From: an uncultured Crocinitomix sp.
GTDB lineage: Bacteria > Bacteroidota > Bacteroidia > Flavobacteriales_D > Crocinitomicaceae
Length of the DNA: 64,000 nt
Assembly: GCA_937136425.1 (NCBI GenBank)
Contig: CAKZON010000044.1
Location: 1-64,000 of the forward strand
Direction of reading: 5' to 3'
In this document: positions 38,201 to 47,402 of the stretch, one piece after another
Layout of the letters: every line of letters begins with the position of its first letter
How positions within the stretch are numbered: the stretch's first letter is position 1
The notes under the pieces: model-generated
Database searches by the model: none
Told to the model about the DNA's origin: nothing
The model's input: only the letters and a program-made list of their open reading frames with translations
Made by a program: the position numbers and the translations under genes

Positions 38201-39416
38201 TGCTGATAACTGGATTTATCAACCTTGTCACTATGATGATGGTGGATTGGATGCAACTGATCAGTTATATGAGCAATTATTAGATGGTACTATTGCACCG
38301 TTCAAATTTGTAGCTAAAGCGCCTTACGGTAGTCCATTCGGATTCCCTGGAGAAAATACAAGTACTCCTTGGTATGAAACAAACACGTCATGGTTTAGTT
38401 CTGCTTCTGCTGTTCAAAACCAAATTAGAATGTCTGACTTGCACAGTATTGACATCATTATAACTGATGACCAATCAAAATGGACAAGATGTCCAGTGTT
38501 GGAAATCAATAATATTGAAGTTCAAACAGAGCACGGTGATGATGTAATTACAGCAAGATCTGATCAATCTGTTGGAAAAGATGGACAACCAGATGGTACA
38601 GGTACTGGAATGGGATGGTTCCCTGGATATGCGATTGACGTAATCACAGGTACTAGATTGAACATGGCATTCTCAGAAAACTCATGGTTAGGCGGAGATA
38701 ATGGAGATGATATGATCTGGAATCCTACTTCAAGCATGATTGACAATGCTGGAGCGCCATTATTCGGAGGAATGCATTATATCTATGTATTTAACGAAGA
38801 TGCAAATGTTTATGATCAAGGAACATGGTTGAAAGAGCACTTTGATGATGAGTCAAACTCTAGCTACTTAGAACTTTGGAAAACTTGTGCTTGGGTTATG
38901 GAGCCTATGTTAGTGCCAGGTCAAGAGTTGTTATCTTCTGATGTTAAGATTAGTGCTCGTGTTAAAAAGCCTTATGAAGAGCGTGAAGTGAATGGTGAAA
39001 ATGAAGGATTCCCTTTATACCAATTCAGTTTCGATAATCCTTCTGTTGTTGGTGACGGAGATCGTTTAACTTCGGTATTAGATAACATTAATATTGTACC
39101 GAATCCTTACTATGCATATAGTGAGTATGAAACAGGAAAACGTGATAACCGAGTTAAGGTTACTAATCTTCCAGAAAGATGTGAAGTAACAATCTTTAAC
39201 ATGCAAGGTGCATTGGTTAGAAATTACGTGAAAGATGATCCATTGACTTCAGTTGATTGGGATTTGAAAAATCACAAAGGAATTCCAATTGCAGGTGGAT
39301 TATACATTGTGCACATTAAGATTGATATTCCAGATGAGAATGGGAATGTTGTTGAGCACGAAAAGATCCTTAAGTGGTATGGTGTTCTAAGACAACCAGA
39401 CTTAGATAACTTGTAA
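35235..39416 (+). CDS. Giant secreted protein of the receptor module (copy A)
   Basis: 1393 residues with a signal peptide (MKKLLLSILVLGLANVMYA). The N-terminal block SRAAGCSPANEKIFMEFNNIRA, the WWN and GDETHWWVFNDKGNIHTESGG segments and an acidic C-terminal half recur in the paralogue at 40898. The last ~110 residues (NIVPNPYYAYSEYE, CEVTIFNMQGALVRNY, VDWDLKNHKGIPIAGGLYIVHIK) form an FlgD-like/T9SS-type sorting Ig domain, but the protein continues to a VLRQPDLDNL tail instead of ending in the usual basic motif. It lies between a TonB receptor and a PorV/PorQ protein, and probably is exported and held at the surface. Function unknown. Confidence 0.82.
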   Translation: MKKLLLSILVLGLANVMYAYKLEGHLGPRVDSESESRAAGCSPANEKIFMEFNNIRALVETGGSLWQDRSNGRSSYEYPKNSNNHVIYSGALWMGGEDINGQLKLAAHMFRQGNDFWPGPLGDLIEGTGNFNPFIPQNADATLVRDYGAAEIFTGQCTEYDRFYSIKKSEVLQFIAWWNCTNGVTDPEDCEGIVLDSELEDKIKNWPAHGDESLGQDFYLAPFYDNAKEGETPNGIYDPINDGDYPWYDVEEEIDCRNDRRVTLFGDETHWWVFNDKGNIHTESGGDPIGMEIRAQAFSFATDDEINDMTFYNYELINRGTQTLYETYFGQWVDADIGYGLNDDDYIGCDVARGLGYCYNGDLNDEGGGNQPGYGANPPAVGVDFFEGPYLDNDNIDNPIYRAEAEGDLPAVLLPEVYANDGIPYPGLGIGYGDGVVDNERFGMQRFVYHERDPGAYGDPSSAADFYNYLRGIWKNGLNMQFGGNGNTSGSGVPTKFMYPDDSDPLGWGTYPSPLPSTDPWSEISVGNPKGDRRFLQSAGPFILRPGAVNNITVGVVIGQSSESDLEAPLRALKTADTKAQALFDNCFELVEPPLAPVLTIQEMENELILFLTDPPIAEALELYEEEDNINIITPDELLAMGIVYDNVYRFEGFQIYQMVDDLASITDIGDLEYARLVAQSDLENGIGKLVNYTYDEELDISIPAVMVEPAGEFDLDGGLRRSFKVTEDLFATGDRTLVNHKKYYYLAVSYAYNQYKEYDPNDPTLLDGQKVPYLRSRISATGSGIESVVGIPHDPSPEADGRIFTTSYGFQPEITQIEGEGNGGAFLELTSGSVTDILANNSIDHPTYQSGAGPVDIKVIDPLNVEGGDYTLIFENDSSEVDETTWKLVQNVGGVTDTVFSDAAISVVREQLILDWGISVQINQQYYTNAGVNAYTEPIGATMTFSDSSKIWLGGVQDNDAFYPSNWIRVGNSEEANNHATEPNPDCVADNWIYQPCHYDDGGLDATDQLYEQLLDGTIAPFKFVAKAPYGSPFGFPGENTSTPWYETNTSWFSSASAVQNQIRMSDLHSIDIIITDDQSKWTRCPVLEINNIEVQTEHGDDVITARSDQSVGKDGQPDGTGTGMGWFPGYAIDVITGTRLNMAFSENSWLGGDNGDDMIWNPTSSMIDNAGAPLFGGMHYIYVFNEDANVYDQGTWLKEHFDDESNSSYLELWKTCAWVMEPMLVPGQELLSSDVKISARVKKPYEEREVNGENEGFPLYQFSFDNPSVVGDGDRLTSVLDNINIVPNPYYAYSEYETGKRDNRVKVTNLPERCEVTIFNMQGALVRNYVKDDPLTSVDWDLKNHKGIPIAGGLYIVHIKIDIPDENGNVVEHEKILKWYGVLRQPDLDNL

Positions 39417-39445
39417 GAGACATTAAAGTATTAATTTGAAATTCA

Positions 39446-40528
39446 TTGAAGATGAAAGTAAATAAATTAATTAAAAACACATTTTTAGCAGGTGTAGCAC
39501 TCGGTTTGAGTAGTGCTGCCTTCGCTGGAAATGGTGATAGAGTTGGTTCGGCTGGAGCAACTGAATTATTAATCAATCCTTGGGCACGTAGTTCTGCATG
39601 GGGTGATGCAGGAGTATCTTGTGCAAACGGTATTGATGCCGTTTATACAAACATTGCTGGACTTGCCTTTACAGATAAAACGCAAATTCGTTTTGATAGA
39701 ACGAATTGGCTTGGTGGTGCAGGAATTAACATTAACTCAGCAGGTTTCGCTCAGCGAGTATCTGAAAGTAGTGTAATTTCAGTAACTGTTATGGCTATGA
39801 CCTTTGGTGATATTGACATAACAACTGTTAACCTTCCAGAAGGAGGAATCGGAACTTTTTCACCGACTTATTCAAACTTTAATGTTGGATATGCTCGTGA
39901 GTTCTCAAACTCTATTTATGGTGGAATTAACTTCAAAGTGATTTCTGAGTCAATTGCTGATTTGAAAGGTACTGGAGTTGCTGTTGATGCAGGAATTAGA
40001 TATGTGACTGGAGAAGAAGATCAAATGAAGTTTGGTATTGCATTAAAAAATATTGGACCAACAATGAGTTTCGGTGGTGATGGTTTAGGACAACAAGTTG
40101 AGTACCCAGGTACAGGAGACCTTGCTACGTTAGAGCAAAGATCAGCAACTTTTGAAATGCCTTCGTTGCTTTCAATAGGTGGGTCTTATGACTTTAACTT
40201 TACTGAAACAAACCAGTTAACTGTAGCTTTAGCGTTTTCAGCAAATTCATTTTCAAATGATCAGTTCCGTTTAGGAGCTAATTATGGAATGGAATTAGAA
40301 AAAGCTAGATTTAACTTAATGGCTGGTTATGTATACGAAGCTGGAATATTTCAATCAGACTTTGGATACACTGGACGTGTAACAGCGCTTAGTGGTTTAA
40401 CTGCAGGTGTATCTGTTGATGCAATTGTTGGAAAAAGCAAAAGCATGTTAGGGATTCAATATGGATTCCGTCTAGTTGATAATTTTGGTGACATCCATAC
40501 AATTGGATTGTCGATAGAAATTTTATAA
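39446..40528 (+). CDS. PorV/PorQ-family outer membrane protein
   Basis: 360 residues, predicted outer-membrane barrel of the FadL-like PorV/PorQ group. After the signal peptide (ending SSAAFAG) come GDRVGSAGATELLINPWARSSAWGDAGVSCANGIDAVYTNIAG, which matches the family's DR.GTAGA.ELLIP..AR..AMG.A start. Alternating strands run to the C-terminal SIEIL. PorV itself shuttles T9SS cargo to the attachment complex. This copy is encoded directly behind one giant cargo-like gene and could be its dedicated shuttle (inference). A strong hairpin follows the stop codon. ATG 39452 is an alternative start two codons in. Confidence 0.82.
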   Translation: MKMKVNKLIKNTFLAGVALGLSSAAFAGNGDRVGSAGATELLINPWARSSAWGDAGVSCANGIDAVYTNIAGLAFTDKTQIRFDRTNWLGGAGININSAGFAQRVSESSVISVTVMAMTFGDIDITTVNLPEGGIGTFSPTYSNFNVGYAREFSNSIYGGINFKVISESIADLKGTGVAVDAGIRYVTGEEDQMKFGIALKNIGPTMSFGGDGLGQQVEYPGTGDLATLEQRSATFEMPSLLSIGGSYDFNFTETNQLTVALAFSANSFSNDQFRLGANYGMELEKARFNLMAGYVYEAGIFQSDFGYTGRVTALSGLTAGVSVDAIVGKSKSMLGIQYGFRLVDNFGDIHTIGLSIEIL

Positions 40529-40543
40529 AATATTACTTGTTCT

Positions 40544-40575
40544 GCCATCCTTACTGATGCGAAAGTGAGGATGGC
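40544..40575 (+). other. Strong hairpin after the PorV/PorQ gene
   Basis: Twelve-base arms GCCATCCTTACT (40544-40555) and AGTGAGGATGGC (40564-40575) with one G-T pair. No T-run follows, so it may be a processing or stability element rather than a classical terminator. Confidence 0.7.
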
Positions 40576-40897
40576 TGAATAAGAGATTAAAGCAATCACC
40601 ACCCCAAAAGTGGTCATTAACCCAAAAGTGCATTGAGCACAACTTCTGCTAGGATTAAACTAGCTCTCTCAACAGTAAGATTAGGTGTATTATCGACTTT
40701 TAATTGATTAGGATTAAAAGTATTCGTTGAATAAGCGAATCAATTGTGGAAATTGCGAAAAATTCTTTCCAAATAACTTCTTTTTTCAATTATTATAATG
40801 CTCCTCTGCGATTTTATGGAGTAATGCTTTGGCGTTAATTCGCCCATTATCTAGGTGTACGTTCGACTTTTTATCTATTAACTAAAATTGAAAGGTT
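40576..40897 (+). other. Long non-coding gap before the second giant gene
   Basis: 322 bases without an open frame of note. It holds a direct repeat CCCAAAAGTG (40603-40612, 40621-40630), an inverted repeat CTTTTAAT/ATTAAAAG (around 40700-40722) and a short hairpin ATTCGTTGAATAAGCGAAT just after it. No clear TAnnTTTG box was found. It may carry a leader RNA or regulator sites for the gene at 40898. Confidence 0.5.
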
Positions 40898-43800
40898 ATG
40901 AAAAAGTCGATTTTAATTGTTTTTGCCATTTTTTGCGCGAACCTCGTCTTTGCAGATGTATTTAAAAGTGTTCGTAAACCAATTCCTCCTTCGGATTCAC
41001 GTGCAGCGAGTTGTTCGCCTGCAAGTGAGAAGATTTATATGGAATTAAACAACATTAGAGCGGTTGTAGAAACTGCTGGCTTTCTTTGGGAGGATCGCGC
41101 GATATCCAAGGCGGGATATGAGTATCCTAAAGGAAGTAATAGTTTTGTGCTATTCTCAGGTGCGCTGTGGATGGGAGGAGAAGATCCAAATGGGCAATTA
41201 AAAATCGCCGCACACAGATATCGACAAGATGGAAATGATTTTTGGGCAGGCCCTTTACAACAGCTCGATCAAAGTGATGGAAATTATGATCCAACTGTTA
41301 AACAAGAGGCTGATGTAAATTTAATAAGACCTTATGGTGCAGCAACAATTCAAGCTGCATTTTGTAATGAGTACGATCAGTTTTTTTCAATAAGAAAAGT
41401 AGAAGTGGAGGAGTTTATTCGCTGGTGGAATTGTGACAAAGGATATTCCGATCCAAAAGATTGTGAAGATGTAGTTCGTCCTGATCAGGAAATAATGGAT
41501 AAAATTGAGAATTGGCCAGCACACGGTGATGAATCTATAGGGCAAGATAAATACTTAGCTCCGTTTTATGATAATTCATCTCCCGGTCAGCCTGCAAACG
41601 GTATTTATAATCCAATTGTTGATGGTGATTATCCTTGGTATGATTTAGCAGGTGACGTTAGTTGCAAAAACGATAGACGCGTTACGTTGTATGGAGATGA
41701 AACACATTGGTGGGTTTTTAATGATAAAGGAAACATTCATACAGAAACAGGTGGTGAACCAATTGGAATGGAAGTAAGAGCACAAGCCTTTTCTTTTGCT
41801 ACTGATGATGAAGTAAATGACATGACCTTTTATAATTATGAACTTATTAATAGAGGAACGCAAACCTTAAAAAACACTTATTTTGGGCAATATGTCGATC
41901 CTGATATTGGTTTGGCTACAAATGATTATGTCGGTTGTGATGTAAAGCGTGGATTAGGTTATTGCTATAATGCAGATGTGAATGATATCGGACAAGATGG
42001 TCAAACACCTTATGGAAATAATGTTCCTGCAGTAGGAGTCGACTTTTTTGAAGGACCTTATCAGGATAATGATAATTATGATAATCCTATTTATAAAACA
42101 GAACCAGATTCAACAGAGCCGATTGCACTATTACCTAAAGTATATGCTGAAAAAGGGATACCTTATCCAGGATTAGGAATAGGATATGGTGATGGTATTC
42201 CAGATAATGAGCGATTTGGTATGCAGCGGTTTGTTTACTATAACAACTCAACAAGTGAGACTGGTGATCCTCAAACTGCGGCAGAGCACTATAATTATAT
42301 GAAAGGACTTTGGAGAAATGGAAAACCTATGACATATGGAGGAAATGGATTTAGTGGTGGTTCTACTGTCGCAACTCGATTTCTGTTTCCTGGTGATTCA
42401 GATCCACTTGGGTGGTCTACTTATCCAGCAGCTGTGCCTGCGCCAACCGATTGGTCGGAAATTACAGCTGAAACAGACCCAGAGGATAGACGATTTATTC
42501 AATCTGCCGGGCCATTTACACTAAAACCAGGTGCTGTTAATAATATTACTGTTGGGGTAGTTATTGGACAGAGTTCTGAAACAGATTTAGAAGCTCCAAT
42601 TAGAGCGTTAAAAAGGGCGGATACAAAAGCACAAGATTTATTTGATCATTGTTTTGAAGTATTGGAGCCACCTCTACCTCCAGTTCTAACAATTCAAGAA
42701 ATGGAGAATGAACTCATTCTTTATTTATCTGATCCAAATGGAGTTGAGCCTATTGAGGATTATGAAGCAGAAGATTTTAGAATCAAAACTCCAGATGAAT
42801 TGTTGGATTCTGGTATTGTTTATGACAACAAATTCAGATTTGAAGGGTTTCAAATTTACCAAATGTTGGATGACGTATCTTCTATAACAGATATAGGTGA
42901 TCTTGATAAAGCAAGACTTGTAGCTCAAACAGATGTTAAAAATGGTGTTGGAAAACTCGTTAATTATACGTTTGATGAGGAGTTAGGATTATCAATACCT
43001 GCAGTAATGGTTGAGCCTGTTGGAGATTATCCGTTGGATGGCGGTATTAGAAGGTCATTCACCGTAACGGAGGATTTGTTTGCAAGTGAAGATCGTAAAT
43101 TAGTAAACCATAAAAAATATTACTTTTTAGCAGTCTCCTATGCACAAAATGTGTATTTGGAATATGTACCTGATGACCCGTTTGGAATCTACGGACAAAA
43201 ACAACCTTATTTTAGATCACGTATTACAGCAAATGGCTCTTCCATTGAATCTGTAGTAGGAATTCCGCATGATCCATCTCCAGAGGCTGACGGAAGAGTG
43301 TTTACGACTACATATGGTTTTCAACCTGAGATTACACAAATTGAAGGATTAGGAAATGGAGGAACGTTTACAGAGCTTTCGGAAGAAACGGTTACGCAAA
43401 TTTTAGCAACTAATAAAGTTGATCATCCAACTTATAGAAGTGGTGCAGGTCCAATTGATGTGAAAGTAATTGATCCTTTAAATTTAAAAGGAGGTGAATA
43501 TACATTAGGTTTTGGAAGAGATTCAGCATCTATTAACAAAGATATTTATTGGATAAAAAGAGTTGCAGATGGTGAAGTTGATACCGTTTGGTCTGAAAAA
43601 GAAATTTCAGTTTCAAGAGAGCAGCTTATTTTAAAATGGGGAATTTCTGTTCGTATTAATCAACAATATTATGAAGGAAGCCACTCTAACGCTTATACAA
43701 AACCAATAGGTGCCACAATTACTTATAAAGATTCATCTAATAGGTGGTTGAATTTTGTGCATGATGTTGATATTTTTTATCCGTCAAATTGGATTTTGAC

Positions 43801-45133
43801 TGGAGGAAGTGATGAATATAAGCCGGATGACGATTCAAACCCTGAAAATGTTGGTACAAATTGGATATATCAACCGGGACATTATGATGACCATAAAACA
43901 CTTGATAATGAAGACCAATTGTACGAACAAATGCTTGGAGGTGGAATAGCACCATTTAAATTTGTAGCAAAAGGTGCTTATGGAAGTCCATTTGGTTTCC
44001 CAGGCGAAGATCCAAGTTCTCCGTGGTATAAATCAAATGAATCATGGTTTACCGGAGCTGATGAAATTCAAAACGCTATGTCACTAGAGGGATTACATGA
44101 TGTTGACATTATCATTACATCTGATAAATCTAAATGGACTAGATGTCCCGTAATTGAGATTAATGATAACCCTATCAATACGGAGCATGGCGATTATATT
44201 TTGCAACCTCGTAGTGATGCATCTGTTGATAAACAAGGATTAACTGTTGCACAAGGTGGTGTTACAAGTGAGGCAAATTTAGTTAATGACACAGGAATGG
44301 GTTGGTTTCCAGGGTACGCATTGGATGTAAATACTGGTGCACGTTTAAATATGATATTTGCTGAAAACTCTTGGTTAAAGGGGGATAATGGTGCGGATAT
44401 GATTTGGAATCCAACATCAAATTATATTGATAATGCTAATAATCCTTTGTTTGGTGGAATGCATTATGTTTACGTTTTTGGTGAAGATGCGGAGGGAGAA
44501 AATTCTCCAGCTTACGATAATGGTAAATGGCTACGAGAAAAACTAGAGCCTGAAGCTGATGAAAGTACTCGTAGACAGGCCTATAGAAATGCATGGAAAA
44601 CCTGTCTTTGGGTAATGGAACCAATGTTGGCGGAACATCAAGATTTACTGGCTTCAGATGTGAAGATAAGCGCAAGAATTGACAAGCCTTATGTTGAAAA
44701 GAAAGTAAATGATGAAAACGAAGGATTCCCACTTTATAGATTTGGATTTGATAACCCTTCTTATACAAATGATGGAGACCGTTTGGTTTCAGTAATTGAT
44801 AACATTAATGTAGTTCCAAATCCTTATTATGCATTCAGTGAATATGAAGCGGGTAAGCGAGACAATCGGATAAAAATCACCAATTTACCTGAGCGTTGCG
44901 AAGTGAACATATTTAACATGCAAGGCGCCTTAGTTAAAAACTTTGTTAAAGATGATCCATTAACCTCTATCGATTGGGATTTACGGAACCACCAAAGTAT
45001 TCCAATAGCTGGTGGTGTATACATTATACATGTGAAAATTGAGGTGCCAGATGAAAATGGAATCCTTGTGGAGCATGAAAAAATATTGAAATGGTTTGGG
45101 GTGTTGAGAAAACCTGATTTAGATAATTTATAA
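40898..45133 (+). CDS. Giant secreted protein, paralogue of the receptor-module protein (copy B)
   Basis: 1411 residues, colinear with the protein at 35235 from end to end: signal peptide MKKSILIVFAIFCANLVFA, SRAASCSPASEKIYMELNNIRA, GDETHWWVFNDKGNIHTETGG, FNMQGALVKNF and the same VLRKPDLDNL tail. Differences cluster in loops, for example around SETGDPQTAAEHYNYMKG and a longer segment VAQGGVTSEANLVNDTG. It has no TonB receptor or PorV/PorQ gene of its own and is set off by a 369-base gap, so it is probably expressed separately and may use the same partners. Function unknown. It ends about 120 bases before greA. Confidence 0.82.
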   Translation: MKKSILIVFAIFCANLVFADVFKSVRKPIPPSDSRAASCSPASEKIYMELNNIRAVVETAGFLWEDRAISKAGYEYPKGSNSFVLFSGALWMGGEDPNGQLKIAAHRYRQDGNDFWAGPLQQLDQSDGNYDPTVKQEADVNLIRPYGAATIQAAFCNEYDQFFSIRKVEVEEFIRWWNCDKGYSDPKDCEDVVRPDQEIMDKIENWPAHGDESIGQDKYLAPFYDNSSPGQPANGIYNPIVDGDYPWYDLAGDVSCKNDRRVTLYGDETHWWVFNDKGNIHTETGGEPIGMEVRAQAFSFATDDEVNDMTFYNYELINRGTQTLKNTYFGQYVDPDIGLATNDYVGCDVKRGLGYCYNADVNDIGQDGQTPYGNNVPAVGVDFFEGPYQDNDNYDNPIYKTEPDSTEPIALLPKVYAEKGIPYPGLGIGYGDGIPDNERFGMQRFVYYNNSTSETGDPQTAAEHYNYMKGLWRNGKPMTYGGNGFSGGSTVATRFLFPGDSDPLGWSTYPAAVPAPTDWSEITAETDPEDRRFIQSAGPFTLKPGAVNNITVGVVIGQSSETDLEAPIRALKRADTKAQDLFDHCFEVLEPPLPPVLTIQEMENELILYLSDPNGVEPIEDYEAEDFRIKTPDELLDSGIVYDNKFRFEGFQIYQMLDDVSSITDIGDLDKARLVAQTDVKNGVGKLVNYTFDEELGLSIPAVMVEPVGDYPLDGGIRRSFTVTEDLFASEDRKLVNHKKYYFLAVSYAQNVYLEYVPDDPFGIYGQKQPYFRSRITANGSSIESVVGIPHDPSPEADGRVFTTTYGFQPEITQIEGLGNGGTFTELSEETVTQILATNKVDHPTYRSGAGPIDVKVIDPLNLKGGEYTLGFGRDSASINKDIYWIKRVADGEVDTVWSEKEISVSREQLILKWGISVRINQQYYEGSHSNAYTKPIGATITYKDSSNRWLNFVHDVDIFYPSNWILTGGSDEYKPDDDSNPENVGTNWIYQPGHYDDHKTLDNEDQLYEQMLGGGIAPFKFVAKGAYGSPFGFPGEDPSSPWYKSNESWFTGADEIQNAMSLEGLHDVDIIITSDKSKWTRCPVIEINDNPINTEHGDYILQPRSDASVDKQGLTVAQGGVTSEANLVNDTGMGWFPGYALDVNTGARLNMIFAENSWLKGDNGADMIWNPTSNYIDNANNPLFGGMHYVYVFGEDAEGENSPAYDNGKWLREKLEPEADESTRRQAYRNAWKTCLWVMEPMLAEHQDLLASDVKISARIDKPYVEKKVNDENEGFPLYRFGFDNPSYTNDGDRLVSVIDNINVVPNPYYAFSEYEAGKRDNRIKITNLPERCEVNIFNMQGALVKNFVKDDPLTSIDWDLRNHQSIPIAGGVYIIHVKIEVPDENGILVEHEKILKWFGVLRKPDLDNL

Positions 45134-45254
45134 GAAAAATTAAGGTCTTATCACACTGCTTTCAATGCTAGGATAGATTAAATTAATTTCATATATTTGT
45201 TATTCAAGAGAGTCTTTACATGGGCTCTCTTGTTACGTTTTAAAAAGATTGAAG

Positions 45255-45728
45255 ATGTCAGAGTTAAGCTATTATACCAAAGAAGGATTAGATAAATTGA
45301 AAGCTGAATTAAAGCACATGAAAACGGTTCTTAGACCTAGTATTTCAGAGCAAATTGGAGAAGCGATTGATAAAGGGGATTTGTCTGAAAATGCAGAATA
45401 TGATGCCGCCAAAGAAGCCCAAGGTTTATTGGAAGCAAAGATTAATAAATTAGAACAAGTTGTTTCAAATGCCCGCGTTTTGGACGATTCAGACTTGGAT
45501 ACATCTAAAGCCTTAATTTTAAGTAATGTTAAAATTAAAAATGTAAGTAACGGAATGGAGTTAACTTATACTTTGGTGGCCGAAAATGAGGCTGATTTAA
45601 AAGCAAAGAAAATTTCTGTTGATTCTCCAATAGGAAAAGGTCTTTTAGGTAAAGCTGTAGGTGAAATTGCAGATATTCAGGTGCCAAATGGCATTATGCA
45701 ATTCGAAATCTTAGAAATTACACGATAA
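45255..45728 (+). CDS. greA: Transcription elongation factor GreA
   Basis: Rescues backtracked RNA polymerase by stimulating transcript cleavage. 157 residues from ATG 45255 (MSELSYYTKEGLDKLKAEL); the in-frame TTG six bases upstream is not needed. The N-terminal coiled coil carries the conserved tip GDLSENAEYDAAKEAQ with the acidic residues that enter the polymerase channel. The C-terminal domain has DSPIGKGLLGKAVGE and ends FEILEITR. The stop overlaps the next ATG by one base. Confidence 0.97.
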   Translation: MSELSYYTKEGLDKLKAELKHMKTVLRPSISEQIGEAIDKGDLSENAEYDAAKEAQGLLEAKINKLEQVVSNARVLDDSDLDTSKALILSNVKIKNVSNGMELTYTLVAENEADLKAKKISVDSPIGKGLLGKAVGEIADIQVPNGIMQFEILEITR

Positions 45729-46117
45729 TGGCATCTATCTTTACTAAAATCATTAATAGAGAAATTCCTGCCCATATTGTGGCAGAGAATGATAAATTTT
45801 TTGCTTTTCTTGACATTTCACCGTTGCAAAAAGGACATACATTAGTTATTCCTAAAACAGAGGTAGATTGTATTTTTGATGTTGAGGATGATTTGTTGGG
45901 TGAAATGATGGTATTTGCAAAACAAGTTGCACATAAAATTAAAGCTGTGTTTCCATGCGATCGTATTGGTGTAACAGTTATAGGATTAGAGGTGCCACAT
46001 GCGCATATTCATCTTGTGCCTATTAACCAAATGGCAGACATGAATTTTGCGAATGAAAAATTAAGTCTAACTCAAGAAGAATTAGCTGAAATTGCAAGCA
46101 GCATTAGAGAGGCTTAA
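45728..46117 (+). CDS. HIT-family protein (nucleotide hydrolase/transferase)
   Basis: 129 residues, start overlapping greA's stop (TAATG). FTKIINREIPAHIVAEND and FLDISPLQKGHTLVIPK are typical of the HINT branch; the histidine triad reads HAHIHLVP near residue 97-104. HINT proteins hydrolyse adenosine phosphoramidates and similar nucleotides. Co-transcribed with greA and closed by the terminator at 46135-46175. Confidence 0.93.
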   Translation: MASIFTKIINREIPAHIVAENDKFFAFLDISPLQKGHTLVIPKTEVDCIFDVEDDLLGEMMVFAKQVAHKIKAVFPCDRIGVTVIGLEVPHAHIHLVPINQMADMNFANEKLSLTQEELAEIASSIREA

Positions 46118-46134
46118 TAAAAACAATAAGAAAC

Positions 46135-46175
46135 AAAAAAACGGTTGTACATATTAAATGTACAACCGTTTTTTT
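46135..46175. terminator. Bidirectional intrinsic terminator
   Basis: Arms ending ACGGTTGTACAT (46141-46152) and ATGTACAACCGT (46158-46169), flanked by an A-run (46135-46140) and a T-run (to 46175). It serves greA-hit on the plus strand and the convergent gene at 46191 on the minus strand. Confidence 0.93.
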
Positions 46176-46190
46176 ATCTATAGTTAATTC

Positions 46191-47300
46191 TTATTTCTTC
46201 TTTTTTGTAGAAGTCGGAGCAGGTTTCTTTTGGTTTGGTAATTCTCCTTTTTCAATTTTCTTTACCATTAATTTACTCGTACCATTTTCTACATAAGCAA
46301 CATAAATAATATTACGATATTCACATGAAGCTAACGATTTTGCTTTCTTATCAGAAAGATTCGTCACTGCACCCCAAACACCTCTTTTATTGTTTTTAAG
46401 ATATTGAGGAATACCTGCACTGCTTAATGAAGTGTAGAAGTAATACTCTGAAATATTTAAATTATAGTCAGCTTTTCCTAACTCAAAAGGTACTTCCGCA
46501 TCTGCAGCATCTTCAATTGTTTCCCACTTTTTTCCTAAATCCTCTAATGAAATGATTACAGGACCAGTTGTCGTTGTATATGTTATATAGGCTTTGTTCT
46601 CTATAAACTCAAAATCATCAATTCTAGCAACATCTTCTAATTTGATTTTTTTAGTCAAATCTTTCCATTCATTAACATCTTCAATCAATTGATCTACTTC
46701 TTTTACAATGATTCCGCTAGCATCCATAACAGCCATGTACAAATCACCTCTGACATTTGCCGCTAATTTGTAAGATTTTACACCTTCCATTGGCATCACA
46801 TCTACATCATACCATGTTCCATCTAGTAATGAAAACATACGAATCATTTCATAATCCTTGTCTTCATAAATAACATAAGGTTCTTCACCAATCACTGAAA
46901 ATTCAGGATTATGAATACTACCTACACCAAAATCCTCTTCACCAACAAATTCCCATTTATCATCAATAGCTCTTATTACAGACATTTTATCGTCATAATA
47001 ACAAAATACATAAGGGACAGCTTTATAAGCAAAAATTTCAAGAGACTTTAGTTTGAAAATTCCGTCAATAGGTGTTTGATCAAATTCTTCCCATTTTCCA
47101 CGATAAAATCGTCTTACGTGTAATTTTCCTTCCTCAACTGAGGCTACGTGAATGGACCTACCTACTTCTTCAATGTCTATTTTATCAAGAACTGAGTTTT
47201 CCGTAACGTAACCATTATCAGTTCCATATGTTTCTACGATTTGAGAATTTGCATTTATAAAGCCAAAGCTCAATAAGAATGCGAATAAAATCTTTTTCAT
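46191..47300 (-). CDS. Secreted protein of unknown function, propeller-like
   Basis: 369 residues from ATG (plus-strand 47298-47300), MKKILFAFLLSFGFINANSQ being a signal peptide; the 16 extra codons upstream add nothing. Repeated W-containing units (YRGKWEEFDQTP, IDDKWEFVGEED, LDGTWYDVDVMP, LGKKWETIEDAA, NKRGVWGAVTN) spaced about 50-60 residues apart suggest a six- or seven-blade propeller. The end is a Pro/Lys tail (KKPAPTSTKKKK) without a T9SS sorting domain, so a periplasmic location is likely. I do not recognise the family. Confidence 0.75.
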   Translation of the reverse strand: MKKILFAFLLSFGFINANSQIVETYGTDNGYVTENSVLDKIDIEEVGRSIHVASVEEGKLHVRRFYRGKWEEFDQTPIDGIFKLKSLEIFAYKAVPYVFCYYDDKMSVIRAIDDKWEFVGEEDFGVGSIHNPEFSVIGEEPYVIYEDKDYEMIRMFSLLDGTWYDVDVMPMEGVKSYKLAANVRGDLYMAVMDASGIIVKEVDQLIEDVNEWKDLTKKIKLEDVARIDDFEFIENKAYITYTTTTGPVIISLEDLGKKWETIEDAADAEVPFELGKADYNLNISEYYFYTSLSSAGIPQYLKNNKRGVWGAVTNLSDKKAKSLASCEYRNIIYVAYVENGTSKLMVKKIEKGELPNQKKPAPTSTKKKK

Positions 47301-47402
47301 TTTTATATTTTTTTCGAAGATAATTAAAATACTTAAAATTGAGATCATCCCAATTTTGTTTTACTTTCTGATTTCACTAGTTGCAATCCTCATACCAAAC
47401 TA

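Noticed and set aside
40544-40575. Hairpin after the PorV/PorQ gene as a standard intrinsic terminator
   Set aside because: No U-tract follows; kept as a hairpin of uncertain role.
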